Assembly (NCBI GenBank): GCA_035048485.1
Contig: CM068585.1
Coordinates: 16,163,501 to 16,227,500 of the forward strand
DNA from: Pteria penguin
Taxonomy: Eukaryota > Mollusca > Bivalvia > Pterioida > Pteriidae
Direction of reading: 5' to 3'
Length of the DNA: 64,000 nucleotides
Shown: piece after piece, positions 35,501 through 46,720 of the stretch
Numbering within the stretch: the first letter of the stretch is position 1
How the letters are laid out: every line of letters starts with the position of its first letter
Translations under genes and position numbers: made by a program
Notes under the pieces: model-generated
The model's input: the letters and a program-made list of their open reading frames with translations, nothing else
Told to the model about the DNA's origin: nothing
The model's database searches: none

Positions 35501-36546
35501 TATGCTCCCCGAAAACTTTGGGGGAGTATATAGTCACTGTCCTGTCCATCCGAGTTCATATCTCTTACACCTTTCATCAGAATTTGATCATATTTCAACA
35601 AAATATTATTTAGGTTAAGGGCTTTGGGACAAAGGTCACTCAAGGTCATTTCTGAAAGTCAAGGTCACTTATTAACTATGACTTAGAATACCATGAAGTA
35701 CATATATCTCCTACACCTTTCATCAGAATTTGATCATACTTCACCAAAATATTATTTAGGTTAAGGGATTTTGGACAAAGTTCACTCAAGGTTATTTCTG
35801 AAAGGTCAAGGTCACTTATCATCTATGACTCACAGTAAAATGAAGCACTTATATCTCCTATACCTTTCATCAAAATTTGATCATGCATCACCAAAATGTT
35901 TTTTAGCTTAAGGACTTTTGAAGAAAAGTCACTTAAGGTCATTTCTGAAAGTCAAGGTCACTTATTAACTATTACTTTAAATACCATGAAGTATGTATAT
36001 CTCCTACACCTTTAATCAGAATTTGGTCATACTTAATCAAAATGTTATTTAGGTTAAAGGCTTTGGGACAAAGTTTACTCAAGGTCATTTCTGAAAGGTC
36101 AAGGTCACTTATTAACTTTAACTTAAAATACCATGAAGTACTTATAGTTAAACAGTATCTCTTACGCCTTTCATCGTAATTTGATCATACTTCCCCAAAA
36201 ATGTTATTTAAGTTAAGAGCTTTTGGACAAGGTCACTCAAGGTCATTTCTAAAAAAGTTTAATTTCATAACTAGTCAAGGTCAAGCTTACTCATTTTAGT
36301 TTAAGATACTGTGATCACTTGTTGTTCTACAGTTGACTCAATTGGATATCCATATGAAACATTGATCGAGATTTGAAATCATCATCAATTAATACAATGA
36401 TTTTCTATATACTGAGTCATTCATTTTCTTCATTATTGCTGTGCTTCTAGTAGTGCCCATCGGTTTTACTGATTTTTTGTATATGAATTGAGTCATCAAA
36501 TTCCCATATCATAACTGCCATTCGGGGAGCATCCATCCATCAGTTT
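35500..36546 (+). mobile_element. Family E hairpin-ended element with five about 146-bp tandem units
   Basis: Starts with the palindromic TGCTCCCCGAAAACTTTGGG GGAG and ends near ATTCGGGGAGCA (36531), complementary to the start. Units marked by ACCTTTCATCAGAATTTGAT occur at 35569, 35715, 35862, 36008 and about 36166 (offsets 146, 147, 146 and 158, the last with a 13-bp insertion). Each unit contains AAGGTCAAGGTCACTTAT or a near match. Confidence 0.75.
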
Positions 36547-37313
36547 TACTGATACTCTTTCTTTTCCTTTTTTTTTTTTTTCTTTTTTATTATTATTTTT
36601 TTTTGTTTCGGGGCCCTTCTGACTTTGTCAGTTTTCTAGTATTTCTATGGTGTTAAGATACTGTGAGTTTATAGTTATGATTAATTGTAAGTTGCTGTTG
36701 TCAAATTATGCTTGTCACAGCAAGAATATTTCTCTTACATGTATATGGTGACAGCATCAGCCTGATTAGCTGCAAAACATTTTCTTATTTTGATAATAAG
36801 TCTGTTAAAAGGGAAGAGCTTTCTTCCCATCCTGCAATCCCATTACTACACAAATCCTTTTATCATGATAATTCAGCATAGCTAAACAACATATTTCATA
36901 TCGTATTCCATACTAAAAGAAATATATCTAGTTGATGATTCTTGTTAAAATCTATTGTACAAGTAGTATGCATGGATAGGGAACCAGATCGTAGAAAAGT
37001 AGTGATTCAAGTAAAAGATATATATGAGAATATGTACAATTTGGTATTTAGTAGCAGTATTGAGACATGTACATGTATTAAGTTTCCTTTGAATGCTAAC
37101 TGATAGCTACTTCATGAAAGAAATTAACGTAGTGTCTGTTTCCAATTCTTGTGAGTGACAAAATTATATCATCAGAATAAAACATGCATTTTTTGAGAGT
37201 AGTATTCAGATAATATATGAATATATACTGGTTACTGGTATTTTTTATGATCAATATTAATGCGTCTTACCTATTCACTCAATAACTGACTTTAAATTTC
37301 CTTCAAATTACAG
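36547..37313. other. Intron remainder, unassigned
   Basis: A T-rich run near 36560-36605; otherwise no feature recognised before exon 4. Confidence 0.4.
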
Positions 37314-37563
37314 CAAAATATGCATGCTTGCAGAAGTATTCAAAACAATAATTATGGCTTACAAGGATGTGCAAGAGGATTACAGATGTATCAAGTCACA
37401 TGCATAGTCATGCCAGAATGTGAAGAGGAATCAATCAATGTATCAATGTCCATGAAGAACACTGTCATCCATACAGAAGTTGTACAGAGAAGACAGTCAT
37501 CAATTACCACATTAAGCACAGTTTTAAACCATACGATCAACACAAAAACCAATGCAATACAGG
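37314..37563 (+). CDS. Ig-domain surface protein gene, exon 4
   Basis: The acceptor TTCAAATTACAG|CAAAAT is in phase 0, matching exon 3. It encodes 83 codons: QNMHACRSIQNNNYGLQGCA, then GLQMYQVTCIVMPECEEESI, then a Ser/Thr-rich stretch (RRQSSITTLSTVLNHTINTK). The donor ACAGG|GTATAC leaves phase 1. YQVTCIV resembles the F-strand of an Ig-type fold and would pair with the cysteines of exon 3. The Ser/Thr-rich end with NVS and NHT sequons looks like a glycosylated stalk before the membrane segment. Confidence 0.6.
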
Positions 37564-38399
37564 GTATACTCCTACAAACATAAAAGTTGAAGTTTGATTT
37601 GTACAGTTTATATACTTTATTGGCCCTCTGATTATACTACTTTCATGCCCTCCCGCCTTTTTTGGCTGATCATAATTGTTTCATATGTTGTTATCTAATT
37701 TACTAAATTGTTTTCATTAAATTATTCTTAATATGCAATTGATTTACAATCTTATAAGTTGTATTGCAGTAGTATGTATAAATTTGTTCTTTTCTTTCTG
37801 AATGTTAATACTACAATGATGGAAAAATAGTCATGGCACACTGTAACCCCCCCCCTCCCCCTCCCCACTTTTACAAAACTATCCAGCTTTTTAGTGTCTA
37901 GCTCTATGCAATTCAAGCAAGACTCCTTGGCACAAACAGTGTGATTCCTGTATATTGAAAGTTTTTGATTGTTTTGAGTTTATTTCTTAATCAAAGATGT
38001 TGTTAATTGTGTAGTACAGTCAGATCATTAGGGTCTAAAGTATGTTTCATTAGTTAGGTCAGTATCTGTGATTGAGTGCCATTCTGGATATGATATACGG
38101 TATTAAGTTTGATTTGGTTCATGGCAATACATGTGTTTGCCATTGTATCTCCTAAATATAAACTATTTTGTATATGTACTCTACTGACCTCCCTGAGTAC
38201 CAGTGAATTTTGCAGCCACAGTATACATCTGTACATGTACTAAATGAATCCATTTGTAGCTAAAAAATATAAAATATGTAATGCTTTTGGTACACAGATA
38301 TATCAATGCAGACATTTAAAGGAACATAAAAAAGGGAGGCTGCAACCACCATAAATGTCAAAGCAAGAAATGAAACTTTTTAAATTCCTGCTGATTACT
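37564..38399. other. Intron, unassigned
   Basis: Contains a C-rich tract at about 37848-37866 and no recognised repeat family. Confidence 0.4.
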
Positions 38400-38745
38400 T
38401 AATCCTAATCAGAAAGGTTTTTCAAGCAAGACCGTTAGGCATTACACAAGTGCTGTTATCAATACTAATTACATAATTAGAACGGCATCTCAAGCCAGAC
38501 CTTAAAATAAGTGCCTAGATAAATACCACCCAAAATAGCATTTCAAGCCAGGTCTTAATACAAGTACCGAAATAAAATGAATACCAATCAGAATGGTATC
38601 TCAAGTTTTCAACCCAAATCGTAACACAAGTGCCGACATGAATACCAATCAGAATGGTATCTGTATCTAAACAATACATGTAAATACCAATCTGAATGAC
38701 ATCTCAAACCAGTCCTTAACACATGTCCCAAAATAAATACTTATC
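38400..38745 (+). repeat. Degenerate tandem repeat, about six units of 57-70 bp
   Basis: The recurring phrase AATCAGAATGGTATCTCAAG (variants AATTAGAACGGCATCTCAAG, AAAATAGCATTTCAAGCC) is followed by CTTAACACAAGTGCC-like sequence at about 38408, 38477, 38532, 38590, 38650 and 38690. Confidence 0.6.
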
Positions 38746-38902
38746 TATAAATAGATAAATCTAATATCTTTACATTGTAGGTATTAAATATCTGTAAATA
38801 TATAAGATACTAAAACTCAGACTGTTATTCACTTCCTTATTTAATAATTTTAGCATTCTTCCAAATTTGTTGTGGGGAATAAGATATGCCAATGATACTT
38901 AC

Positions 38903-39040
38903 ATCACAGGGCTTTCGGCTTGTTGGTCCGGTCCCCACCCCCACCCCCCACACACATACACACACACCTCAATTATACTAATTATATTGGTATAATTTAG
39001 GAGGGACCGATGAGCTGAAAGCCCTGTGCTGACATATATT
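38903..39040. mobile_element. Short TIR element
   Basis: CACAGGGCTTTCGGCT on the left and AGCTGAAAGCCCTGTG on the right are inverted repeats with one mismatch; GGTCCGGTCC pairs loosely with GGGACCGAT. The interior is a C-rich and CA-rich tract. It lies 70 bp upstream of exon 5. Confidence 0.65.
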
Positions 39041-39106
39041 ATAATATGTTATAAAAATTATTATTCTTATTATCATCGTTAAATTATTATATTTCTGCAT
39101 TTACAG

Positions 39107-39239
39107 AATTATTTCCAGCTGCAGTTGTAGACAAGAGGCAGGACAGTACTGTTATGGATAATAGATCGTCTTCCCAGTCACTGAGGCCATGTGGTCAATT
39201 TATCTTTTTGTTTATCAGTACTTTCTGTCTATGTGTACG
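39107..39239 (+). CDS. Ig-domain surface protein gene, exon 5 (stalk and hydrophobic segment)
   Basis: The acceptor TTTACAG|AATTAT completes the phase-1 codon. It encodes ELFPAAVVDKRQDSTVMDNR SSSQSLRPCG followed by the hydrophobic run QFIFLFISTFCLCVR. The donor ACG|GTATGT leaves phase 2. Small residues (NRSSSQS), a short spacer and a 13-15 residue hydrophobic end fit either a GPI-anchor signal or a short transmembrane segment. Reading through the donor instead adds about 57 residues before a stop at 39409, an alternative tail. Confidence 0.55.
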
Positions 39240-40055
39240 GTATGTATTCTGTACTTGTGGTTTTATATCCATGATTGATAAAAACACTGAGCATATCAGT
39301 ATATCTCTTGACTCCAAATTTGACTTAGTTATAGTATATACATGTTCTATTAACAATAACTTAGGTTGTTGTAAAACACTTTTTGTTGGCAAGGATTTTA
39401 TTTTCACCTAATTTTGCAAATATGATTCCATGCAAAAATAAAGTCTTTTTGACCCAGATTTTGACCATAAAGTATTACAAGAATACAGTTTCCTGCAACA
39501 ATATAATATTTCATGACTACACCCAAAGTGAGATATTTGGGAAATTAAGTCACACAAATATAACTGATTCACAGAAAGCACTTTTAGAATTCCAAAGAGA
39601 AGCACACTGTTTATAATATATGTAAAAACAGAAATACTCAATATCATGAATTTTAAGCCTATCAGCCCTCATCAGGTGATCAAAACAATATAGAATAGCT
39701 CTCTATTTATATTGTTTTGATTGCTTGATAAGGCCAAAAGTTATTAAATTTATAATATGAAGTGTTTCTTTTTTATTAAAAATAAATGGTTTACAATATA
39801 TAAAATTTGAATTGAATCCTTCTCAAGAAAAAGTGTTTGGGTTGCACTCAAGTCAAAATCTATACTATTCCCAGGTAAAGTCAACACTGAATGAGTGAAA
39901 ACATCAAGAAAGAAGCATGCATGAAATCAGTATAACCCAGAAATCTAATCAAGCTGAGAAAATTCTCTTTATAGCACTATAAGCACTCATACAAATGAGA
40001 TTAAATTATTAAAAATTTGCTTATTTCTTAAAAATGATTCTCTTTGCTTTTCCAG
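39240..40055. other. Probable last intron
   Basis: A hairpin at about 39676-39721 (TCAAAACAATATAGA ... CTATTTATATTGTTTTGA). Otherwise unassigned. Confidence 0.4.
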
Positions 40056-40062
40056 CTATTAA
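40056..40062 (+). CDS. Ig-domain surface protein gene, possible terminal exon
   Basis: A strong acceptor (TTCTCTTTGCTTTTCCAG) at 40055 is followed by CTATTAA. With phase 2 from exon 5 this gives Arg-Tyr-stop, so the protein would end right after its hydrophobic segment, as GPI-anchored precursors do. The 3'UTR would then run through the SINE at 40862; an AATAAA occurs near 41338. An alternative acceptor at 42038 (CTTTTCAG|ATCACAG) would add about ten residues. The choice cannot be made without transcripts. Confidence 0.4.
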
Positions 40063-40861
40063 CAATTAGAATCAATGAAGATGTCCATAGAGTATACAGA
40101 ATACATGTATATCACACAGCTGTATGACAGAAGTTGAATGGATATGCTGATAAGAATGTGGTACCGAGTTAGGATGCTCAATTGAAGTAACATTCTTCAA
40201 CAGACTTTTTTCTAATTCTACATGATGTGAAAGGCAATACAGGACAAATGACAAATTGAGAGGTCATGAATATACACTAAATATTTTATGGAATGAAATT
40301 TTAATATAAGGAGTATAAATTAAAGTGCTAAGATTGCAAGCAGTTGTCAATAAGGAAGCAAAATAGAGATGTAGACCATCACAGACTCTTGGAAAAACCA
40401 AAGGTGGGATCAGCTGTCATGGAGGAGTAAGCATTATCTGCTGATCGGTAACTCCGGTGATGCATGAGATTATTTGAGTTATTACATGTATAACTTGTAG
40501 ACATATTCGGTGGCATCAACACATCACACGTGCCATGATACCTTGTGATTATTTGAACTGGTATATCTCATAGTCATATACAGTGGCATCAGCATGTGTC
40601 TGCAAGTCTGAAAAGGAGATAAGGTCCCTGGTCTATGAGAGTCAGGACATACAATCAGAGCTGACATGATTCAATAGCCTTATTTCCTTTGAAAAGGCCA
40701 GTCACAGAGCTGTTTCATACAATACTCAAGGAAAACTCTGCATAAGGCTTTGTAGGGGTCCAATACAAAAGTATAGTCTTTGTAATGATATAAGGATCAT
40801 ACTGTCAATGTGGAAGATCATTGAACCTGATGAGATGATATCATGGATCCATTGATCCTCG

Positions 40862-41135
40862 AAGCCGGCGTGGCCTAGTGGTATCGCGCTGGACTCCTGA
40901 TCGGGAGGCCGGGGTTCAATTCCCGCTCTGGCCATGCCGATGTCCTGTCTTTCAGATGAGACAGTAAAAACCGAGGCCCCATGTCGTGGTATGCATGGCA
41001 CGTTAAAGATCCCTCACTGCTTCGGGTGGGTCCGTTGCAAAGGTCAAAATTTCAAAATCATCAGGCAGATACCGTCACCATATACGTGAAATATTCGTGG
41101 TGTGACGTTAAACAAAAATCAATCAATCAGTCATT
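40862..41135 (+). mobile_element. tRNA-derived SINE, family 2 copy 3
   Basis: GCCGGCGTGGCCTAGTGGTA (A box), GGGGTTCAATTCCCG (B box), GATGTCCTGTCTTTCAGATG, and the tail CGTGAAATATTCGTGGTGTG through AAACAAAAATCAATCAATC. A few bases are missing near 41050. Confidence 0.85.
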
Positions 41136-41519
41136 GATCCTCATGATTTTGTATTTAGATCACCAAGGGAATTAGGATGAGAGATTATGCTGGATATTGT
41201 ACAAGTAATGGTTTGGAATTTGGATAAAAGATATGAAACTTTTTCTAAAAGTCTTCCTGACTTCTCCATGGCCAAAAGTTTGAAAGTAATTTTCAGAACT
41301 TTTTATGGATGTTCAAAATGTTAGTGTACACTTTAGCAAATAAAGGCAACTGAGAAATAATGAGACTTATGGGCCATCACTACCTATCATGGAAAAATTT
41401 GCAATAGTTGACAGTGTTTTTGTATGAATTAAGGAGCGAAGTATTATCAAATTATATGTAAAATTGATATACAGATTGAGGTTTGACATTTAATCCATTA
41501 ATTGTAAATTTAAGCTTTG
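41136..41519. other. Unassigned sequence
   Basis: Likely 3'UTR or downstream flank of the Ig gene; AATAAA at about 41338. Nothing else seen. Confidence 0.35.
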
Positions 41520-41960
41520 TGGGACAAAATGTCCACAGATCTATTGCCATGTTGGTGTCCTTTGATACTCTACACATAGGTTCCTCATGACAAGAGCTTT
41601 CATTTGTTATCATGACTTGTGACCTTGACCTTTGACTGTCTTACTTTTAAAAAACTTTAACCTGGGCAATATCTTTTGGACCAGTAGGGGTAAGGCTTTG
41701 ATACTTCCCAAGACAAGAGCTTTCATTTGATACCATGTCTTTGGACCCTGTCCTTTGAATTTGACCTACTTTTCAAAAAGTTACCTGAACAGTTTCTGTT
41801 GAAATATCAGAGATGGATTTCACATGTAGAGTTATTGTAACTAGAGCTTTAATCTGGTTTACTTTTGACCTTTACCTTGGTCTTGACCTTGAATTAACAA
41901 CGAAAATACATGCTTTTCCTCTGACAATGCCCACCGGTGATCTGTGCTGTCTTGTGTCAA
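41520..41960 (+). repeat. GACAAGAGCTTTCATTTG repeat (two units) with TGACCTTGACC motifs
   Basis: GACAAGAGCTTTCATTTG at 41589 recurs at 41712. TTGTGACCTTGACCTTTGAC at about 41618 matches phrases at 47180 and 63850. Non-coding, related in style to the GTCC families. Confidence 0.5.
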
Positions 41961-42509
41961 TTCTTGATAAATGTTATTATCTAATTAATATGTTATATAT
42001 AATTGCATGTTATGTAATATTGTTTTTATTCTTTTCAGATCACAGTCTGTATGTATCAGTATGTTTTAATAACTATCTAATATTCTGAATCGATACATTT
42101 ATATCCCCTTAAACATTGTCAATATCTTCTCCACATGCTTATTGATTATAAATATTCTGATATCTGCCAATTTACCTGTTTTTATATATCAATGTTTTTG
42201 TTCTTTTTTTTGTGTGTGTGTTTTTTGTTTCACACAATGTAAATGCTGTAAATATTATTTCAACATTTTTGATTCTTTGTCTTACCCCCCAGAAAAGCCT
42301 ACAATGATCTCTGGGGGGAAAAGTCTGTGTTCAGTAAAATATGTTTTTGAAGATTTGCTGGTTTTTTGGGGTTTTTTTCTAATCAATAATTGGATGCCTT
42401 GAACAATATATCATTAAAGAGATATAAATGTTTATAAATATGATACAGTAAATTAATGTTGTGATACACATTGTTATTGTTATTTCTTATGAAAAGTATT
42501 ATTGTATGG

Positions 42510-42960
42510 CTTTTGTGCGCTTGTCATGGACAGACATATTATGGTATGGTATGATTTTATCTGTCTGTGAAGTCTTTGCATCTATCTATCCACAGACATT
42601 TTAGATAAAATATAGATTAAACCACTTGCACAAAGACTGGTCAAACTTGGATCACAAACTCCTTCTAATGAAAGGATGATTCAGAATTTCTTCAGTGTCA
42701 GGGGTCAGAAGTCACGGTTACATGCTTGACTTTGTCAATTAACTTTGTAATTGAGAAAGATACATATCAAACCATGTGGTTTAGATCATTCAAACCTAAT
42801 ACACATCTTTTTTTGAAAGGTGAATTTTTAGTATTGAATTTCAAAGATCACACTCAAACACTGTACATGTAAATTTGATTCAGACAACCATTTCAGCAAG
42901 GGCTGTCAAACGAAAAATCTACCAGATTTACTGAGAGGATAACGCCTATATTTTTTCAAA
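42510..42960 (+). repeat. Partial family C repeat
   Basis: CATGGACAGACATATTATGG then TATCTGTCTGTGAAGTC resembles the start of the 56.4-kb element (GATGGGACATATTATGGTAT, then GTCTGTCC). TCAAACTTGGATCACAAACT also matches its first unit. The hairpin end is not present. Confidence 0.5.
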
Positions 42961-42964
42961 TTAC

Positions 42965-43275
42965 GGGAAGCTGGTATGGCCCAGTGGATGACTAAGAGGT
43001 CACGGGTTCGACTCCCGCCATGGGCGTGCCACATCCAGAATACATGAGTCGGTTCTTTGTGTTTCTATTAAAAGATACCAACCCGTGTGTTCTGGACAGA
43101 GCGTACCAGTGTCCGCGACTTTGCCAATCTGATTAAACCCATATCTTTATTCTATTTCTTGATTTGCTCTATTGCGAGTAAAGATCTAGCGAAACCCCGT
43201 AAGGGTTCATGTTTTGGTGAACTCTGATTTTCAGCCAATCGGCGGATCGGCTACAAATCCATAGGAGTGAAATTA
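42965..43275 (+). mobile_element. tRNA-like SINE joined to a repeat S copy
   Basis: The head has TGGTATGGCCCAGTGGATG (A-box-like) and GGGTTCGACTCCCG (B box). At 43126 it passes into repeat S (AATCTGATTAAACCCATATC, AAGATCTAGCGAAACCCCGT, AAGGGTTCATGTTTTGGTGA, TTTTCAGCCAATC). Whether S is the body of this SINE or a separate element is unclear; other S copies lack this head. Confidence 0.6.
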
Positions 43276-43292
43276 AAGCTGAGCTCTGATTA

Positions 43293-43920
43293 TTATACGC
43301 CCGTCATTAGACGGGACGTATGTTATAGCGCTGTCCGTCCGTCCGGGGTCATGCTTTCCGGACTTTTTTTGCCGTCTTTCAAGATACTGAGTTGAAATTT
43401 GGTATATAGCTTTATTTCAAGCGGCGTCAGTACCAGTTCGAGTTTTGTTACTATTGACCTACTTTTGACGGATTTATGGCCCTTGGACTTATAAATTTCA
43501 ATTTTTTTTAAATTCATTAAAAATCTATTTTTTTTTTTTTTTTTTTGTCAAAATATTATGAAATTTCTCATGAAACAAGTAAAATGTACCAACTTCCACA
43601 TATTTTACAGGTATTGATATCTTTTTCTTTATTTTTGAGAAATTTATAATTTTAGGAAAGGGGGGGGGGGGGGGGGGTGGCGGCTTGTACTAAAAAATTT
43701 CAAGTTTTTTTTTGCAGGTCAAGTTCCAAGATGGGTTGGACAGGACCATTTCTGCAGGAGTTATTGCCCTTGGACTTATTCCTATGATAAAATGCTATGA
43801 AACGCAATTAACTTCAGTAAACGTCAGATGTTTTTCATGAAAATCATGCCTAATGCGAATTGATCCTATCCGAATTAAGCGACGGGCGTATTATGCCACG
43901 CTAGGCGTTGCTCTTGTTTA
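43293..43920 (+). mobile_element. Family B hairpin-ended element
   Basis: Starts TATACGCCCGTCATTAGACG GGACGTATG, then GCTGTCCGTCCGTCC. It ends GACGGGCGTATTATGCCACG, CTAGGCGTTGCTCTTG. ATACGCCCGTC and GACGGGCGTAT are exact reverse complements, and the 3' end folds (GCC..GGC) just before CTCTTG. Inside are long T and G runs (43520-43545, 43660-43678). Confidence 0.75.
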
Positions 43921-44690
43921 AACCGTTCCCAACTAAATATAGAGACATGGTGACGTATGTATGGTCAATCAGCCGAGCTGAGTGACCCAAAATCCATGTA
44001 CATCGCTGTTATCGGGGGTATATAATGAAAACTCGGTGTGCATACACCGTGATCGACAGATAGTTGACTCGATAGAGTAATCAGTTAAAGATAAGAAATC
44101 GGTAATGAAAAAAAAATTTTGACGAATGGATTAATCATACATAATTCAAATGAATAAGGCTAAAGTGTAAATATATAATACATTAGTTTTATCGAACACA
44201 CCTTTTGACAACCGGAAATGAAAACATCGTGTATTGAATGAGTTGAACATGGAAATAATATTGTAATGTTTTGATTGACATACAGGACAAAAACCAAAAT
44301 GTGTAAGTAATAAATTTACTCATATTAACCCGAAAAATCTTTCATTTCTTTGTTTACGTGAAATACATGTACATTTACTATGAAAAATCTCAGTTACTTA
44401 GATACACATGAAAGATAGTTCATTAAAATACAATATTAAGAACCATAATGTTAATTATTATTTCTTGTCACTGGATAATAACATTCTTTACATATAACTT
44501 CTGCTAGGTGCCGTTTTATCAGAAAACACGGTAAGATTCTCCACTTTGCCGTTTCTGTATACAGTATGACGTCAGATGCCGCAGAACGCGACTTTGCATT
44601 CATGATGAATGGCAAAGAAGCCGAGTTCGAGGTATCCTTGTGTTTTTGTTTAGAAGTATGTGTCGCGGTTGCTGTAGTGTCAAATGCAGT
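43921..44690. other. Unassigned; weak exon-like stretch at 44567
   Basis: ATG 44567 within TATGACGTCAG opens MTSDAAERDFAFMMNGKEAE FE before a GT at 44633, and the surroundings are CpG-richer than average. The donor (GTATCC) is poor and no partner exon was found, so I do not call a gene. TGACGTCA is a full CRE palindrome but may be coincidental. Confidence 0.25.
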
Positions 44691-44812
44691 CACAATCTGA
44701 TTAAAAACATATCTTTATTCCGCTTCTCTATTTCTCCAATTGCGGATAAAGATCTTGTGAAACCCCTTAAGGTGTCACGTTCTGGTGAACTCTGATGACG
44801 TTTCAGACATCG
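44690..44812 (+). repeat. Dispersed repeat S copy
   Basis: AATCTGATTAAAAACATATC, TTCCGCTTCTCTATTT, AAGATCTTGTGAAACCCCTT, GGTGAACTCTGAT. It lacks the TTTTCAGCCAATC part. Confidence 0.7.
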
Positions 44813-45049
44813 AAACCCTTATCAGTGGCCTAGCTGCCATTACGCCAAATACTCACGTGCGTACACATTATTTTGTCAAAATATAGTGTCTTATGAGAGA
44901 GAAGGGGGATTCGTTTTCCTTTCCCTCAAACCCCTGCCTTGAGCAAAGTGCAAAATTTCATTATCAATAGCAGGCTAATAGATTCTCTTAAGTAAATCTT
45001 ACAGACATGATCACACGAAACGTGTCAACTTTCCACTCTTTTATCATTC

Positions 45050-45487
45050 GTTTAATATCGGGGCTTTCCCCCACTTTAAAAAAAAATCCTGAAAATAGAT
45101 TTTGAATTTGTCATCTGATTAGCATCCACTTCCTTTAGCTTGTACGATCTTCCTATATTTATTTTTTTCTTTCTGGTTTTGTGGGGTCCCTTCTTTCTCT
45201 TTTTTTTCCCTTCTTTCGTTTTTCCTTTTATTGTTATTTATATAAACTATAAGGTTTAAACGAGATGGTATATATAAGTATCTATATAAGTATAAAATCT
45301 ATACTCATGAATTTTCATATATGTTGTGTATTATATATAAAGTTGGCCAATTATACATACTAGTAATTTCACGTTAGATTTCAGGAAAGAGCTTTATATA
45401 AGTCAAAGGCGTGTTGCTCAATCCTACATATATGTGTTACGCTATACATTTCATGCGATTTTCAGAATAAATACTGTTTAAACCAAC
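45050..45487 (+). mobile_element. Probable LINE 3'UTR fragment
   Basis: AT-rich, TTTC-rich sequence with GCTTTATATAAGTC near 45390, ending AGAATAAATACTGTTTAAACC at 45466-45486. The ending and the TTTATATAAG phrase parallel the 3' end of the 2.5-7.6 kb LINE (7510 and 7594). No ORF2 coding remains. Tentative. Confidence 0.4.
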
Positions 45488-45724
45488 CCTTGCCTTTCTT
45501 GTGCGTACACATCATTTTGCACTCTGGCTACGCCTACTTATGCAAGGGCGTAGGAGAAGGGGGGGGGGGGGGGTGACACGTGGCGCCCCCCTCACTTTTC
45601 AAATGGGGCGCACAAGTTTAAATAAACTTAAATAAGACATTTTAAGCGAAATAAATCTATTTTCTTTTATATTTTTAATCTCTGATGTTTAATCCGTAAA
45701 TACAAAATTACGGATAAGGTAGTG

Positions 45725-45860
45725 GGGGATCCAGGATTTCCGAAAAGGGAGGGCCCACATGTGTATTAGCCAAACTTCTCAGCCATTTTTGTGCAAAATC
45801 TGGATTTTTACTAGTAAATATGTGGCCAAAGGGGGGCCCCTATAAATCCGCCACTGTAAG
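45725..45860. mobile_element. TIR element related to family 1
   Basis: GGGGGATCCAGGATTTCCG at the left and GGCCCCTATAAATCCGCCAC at the right, a style shared with the GGATCC-ended elements at 1570 and 14371. The interior differs. G-rich and C-rich runs flank AT-rich sequence. Confidence 0.45.
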
Positions 45861-45917
45861 GTTTTCCGTTTTACTGGCGGTTGATGTATCCTGATTACGC
45901 AACATGTTGTGCACAAC

Positions 45918-46258
45918 AATAGCCTGACTGATTTTTGTTTTACGCCACACCACGAATATTTCACGTATATGGTGACGGCATCTGCCTGGTGCGGGGCATA
46001 AAAATTTTGACCTTTGCAACGGACCCACCCGAAGCAGTGCATCCTCGGTTCCCCATGGTATTTGCGCTACCGCTGTACTATGGGGAACCGAGGATGGAAG
46101 CAGTGAGGGATCTTTAACATGCCATGCATATCATGACACGGGGCCTCGGTTTTTATTGTCTCATCCGAAAGATATGACACCGGCATGACCAGAGCGGGAC
46201 TCGAACCCCGGCCTCCCGATCAGGAGTCCGACGCGATACCACTAGGCCACGCTGGCTT
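45918..46258 (-). mobile_element. tRNA-derived SINE, family 2 copy 4, interrupted
   Basis: The minus strand reads GCCAGCGTGGCCTAGTGGTA, GGGGTTCGAGTCCCG, GGTGTCATATCTTTCGGATG and the tail CGTGAAATATTCGTGGTGTG. A 57-bp hairpin element interrupts it at 46040-46096. Removing that insertion and one copy of the 9-bp duplication restores the family 2 sequence seen at 18963 and 40862. Confidence 0.85.
46040..46096. mobile_element. 57-bp MITE with 17-bp TIRs and 9-bp target-site duplication
   Basis: CATCCTCGGTTCCCCAT at the left end and ATGGGGAACCGAGGATG at the right end are perfect inverted repeats around a 23-bp core. GAAGCAGTG occurs immediately on both sides (46031-46039 and 46097-46105), and only once at the same place in uninterrupted SINE copies. 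A 9-bp duplication is typical of Mutator-type elements; the class is inference. Confidence 0.85.
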
Positions 46259-46431
46259 GTGTAAAACAATAGAAAGTTTCGTCAACAAAATATCTTTCAG
46301 CTTATGCATTAGTGTGATGTCATCCACTGTAAGTATCTATTATGTTTTGAATGGTATTATACAAGTCCGAGATTATGCAATAGAGTCGCATTATTATTGT
46401 TTGCCCTTATCTGAAAGATATAAACAGGTTT

Positions 46432-46720
46432 TGCCCAGTGAATGAGTTGTTCGGCTTGTGACTTAAGAGGTCCGGGTTCGATACCCGTCGGGGGCATACC
46501 GGTGCTTTGTCTTTCGGATGAGACTCTGACTGATAACGTGTCTGACATTCAAATTGCAAAACAATTCGTCAACAAGAACGAGCACAGTGAGGCTTTCTTT
46601 GGAAAGTATTAAAGTGTAAGCATTGTAACATGATGAGCAGCCACGGACCTTTAATGTGCATACCACCCAGTTAACTTGTGCATAAAAGTGTGAAATAAAA
46701 AATAACCACACTGTAACATG
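46432..46720 (+). mobile_element. tRNA-like SINE, another type
   Basis: The head has CCCAGTGAATGAGTTGTTCG and a B box GGGTTCGATACCCGTC, then ACCGGTGCTTTGTCTTTCGG and ATGAGACTCTGAC, a body phrase shared with family 2. The tail is uncertain. Confidence 0.55.

Noticed and set aside
38400..38745. CRISPR-like regular repeats
   Set aside because: Units are degenerate, contiguous and without unique spacers, in a eukaryotic intron.
44567..44701. Possible first exon beginning MTSDAAERDF
   Set aside because: Weak donor (GTATCC), no partner exon, no recognisable protein; noted only because the stretch is CpG-richer and contains TGACGTCA.
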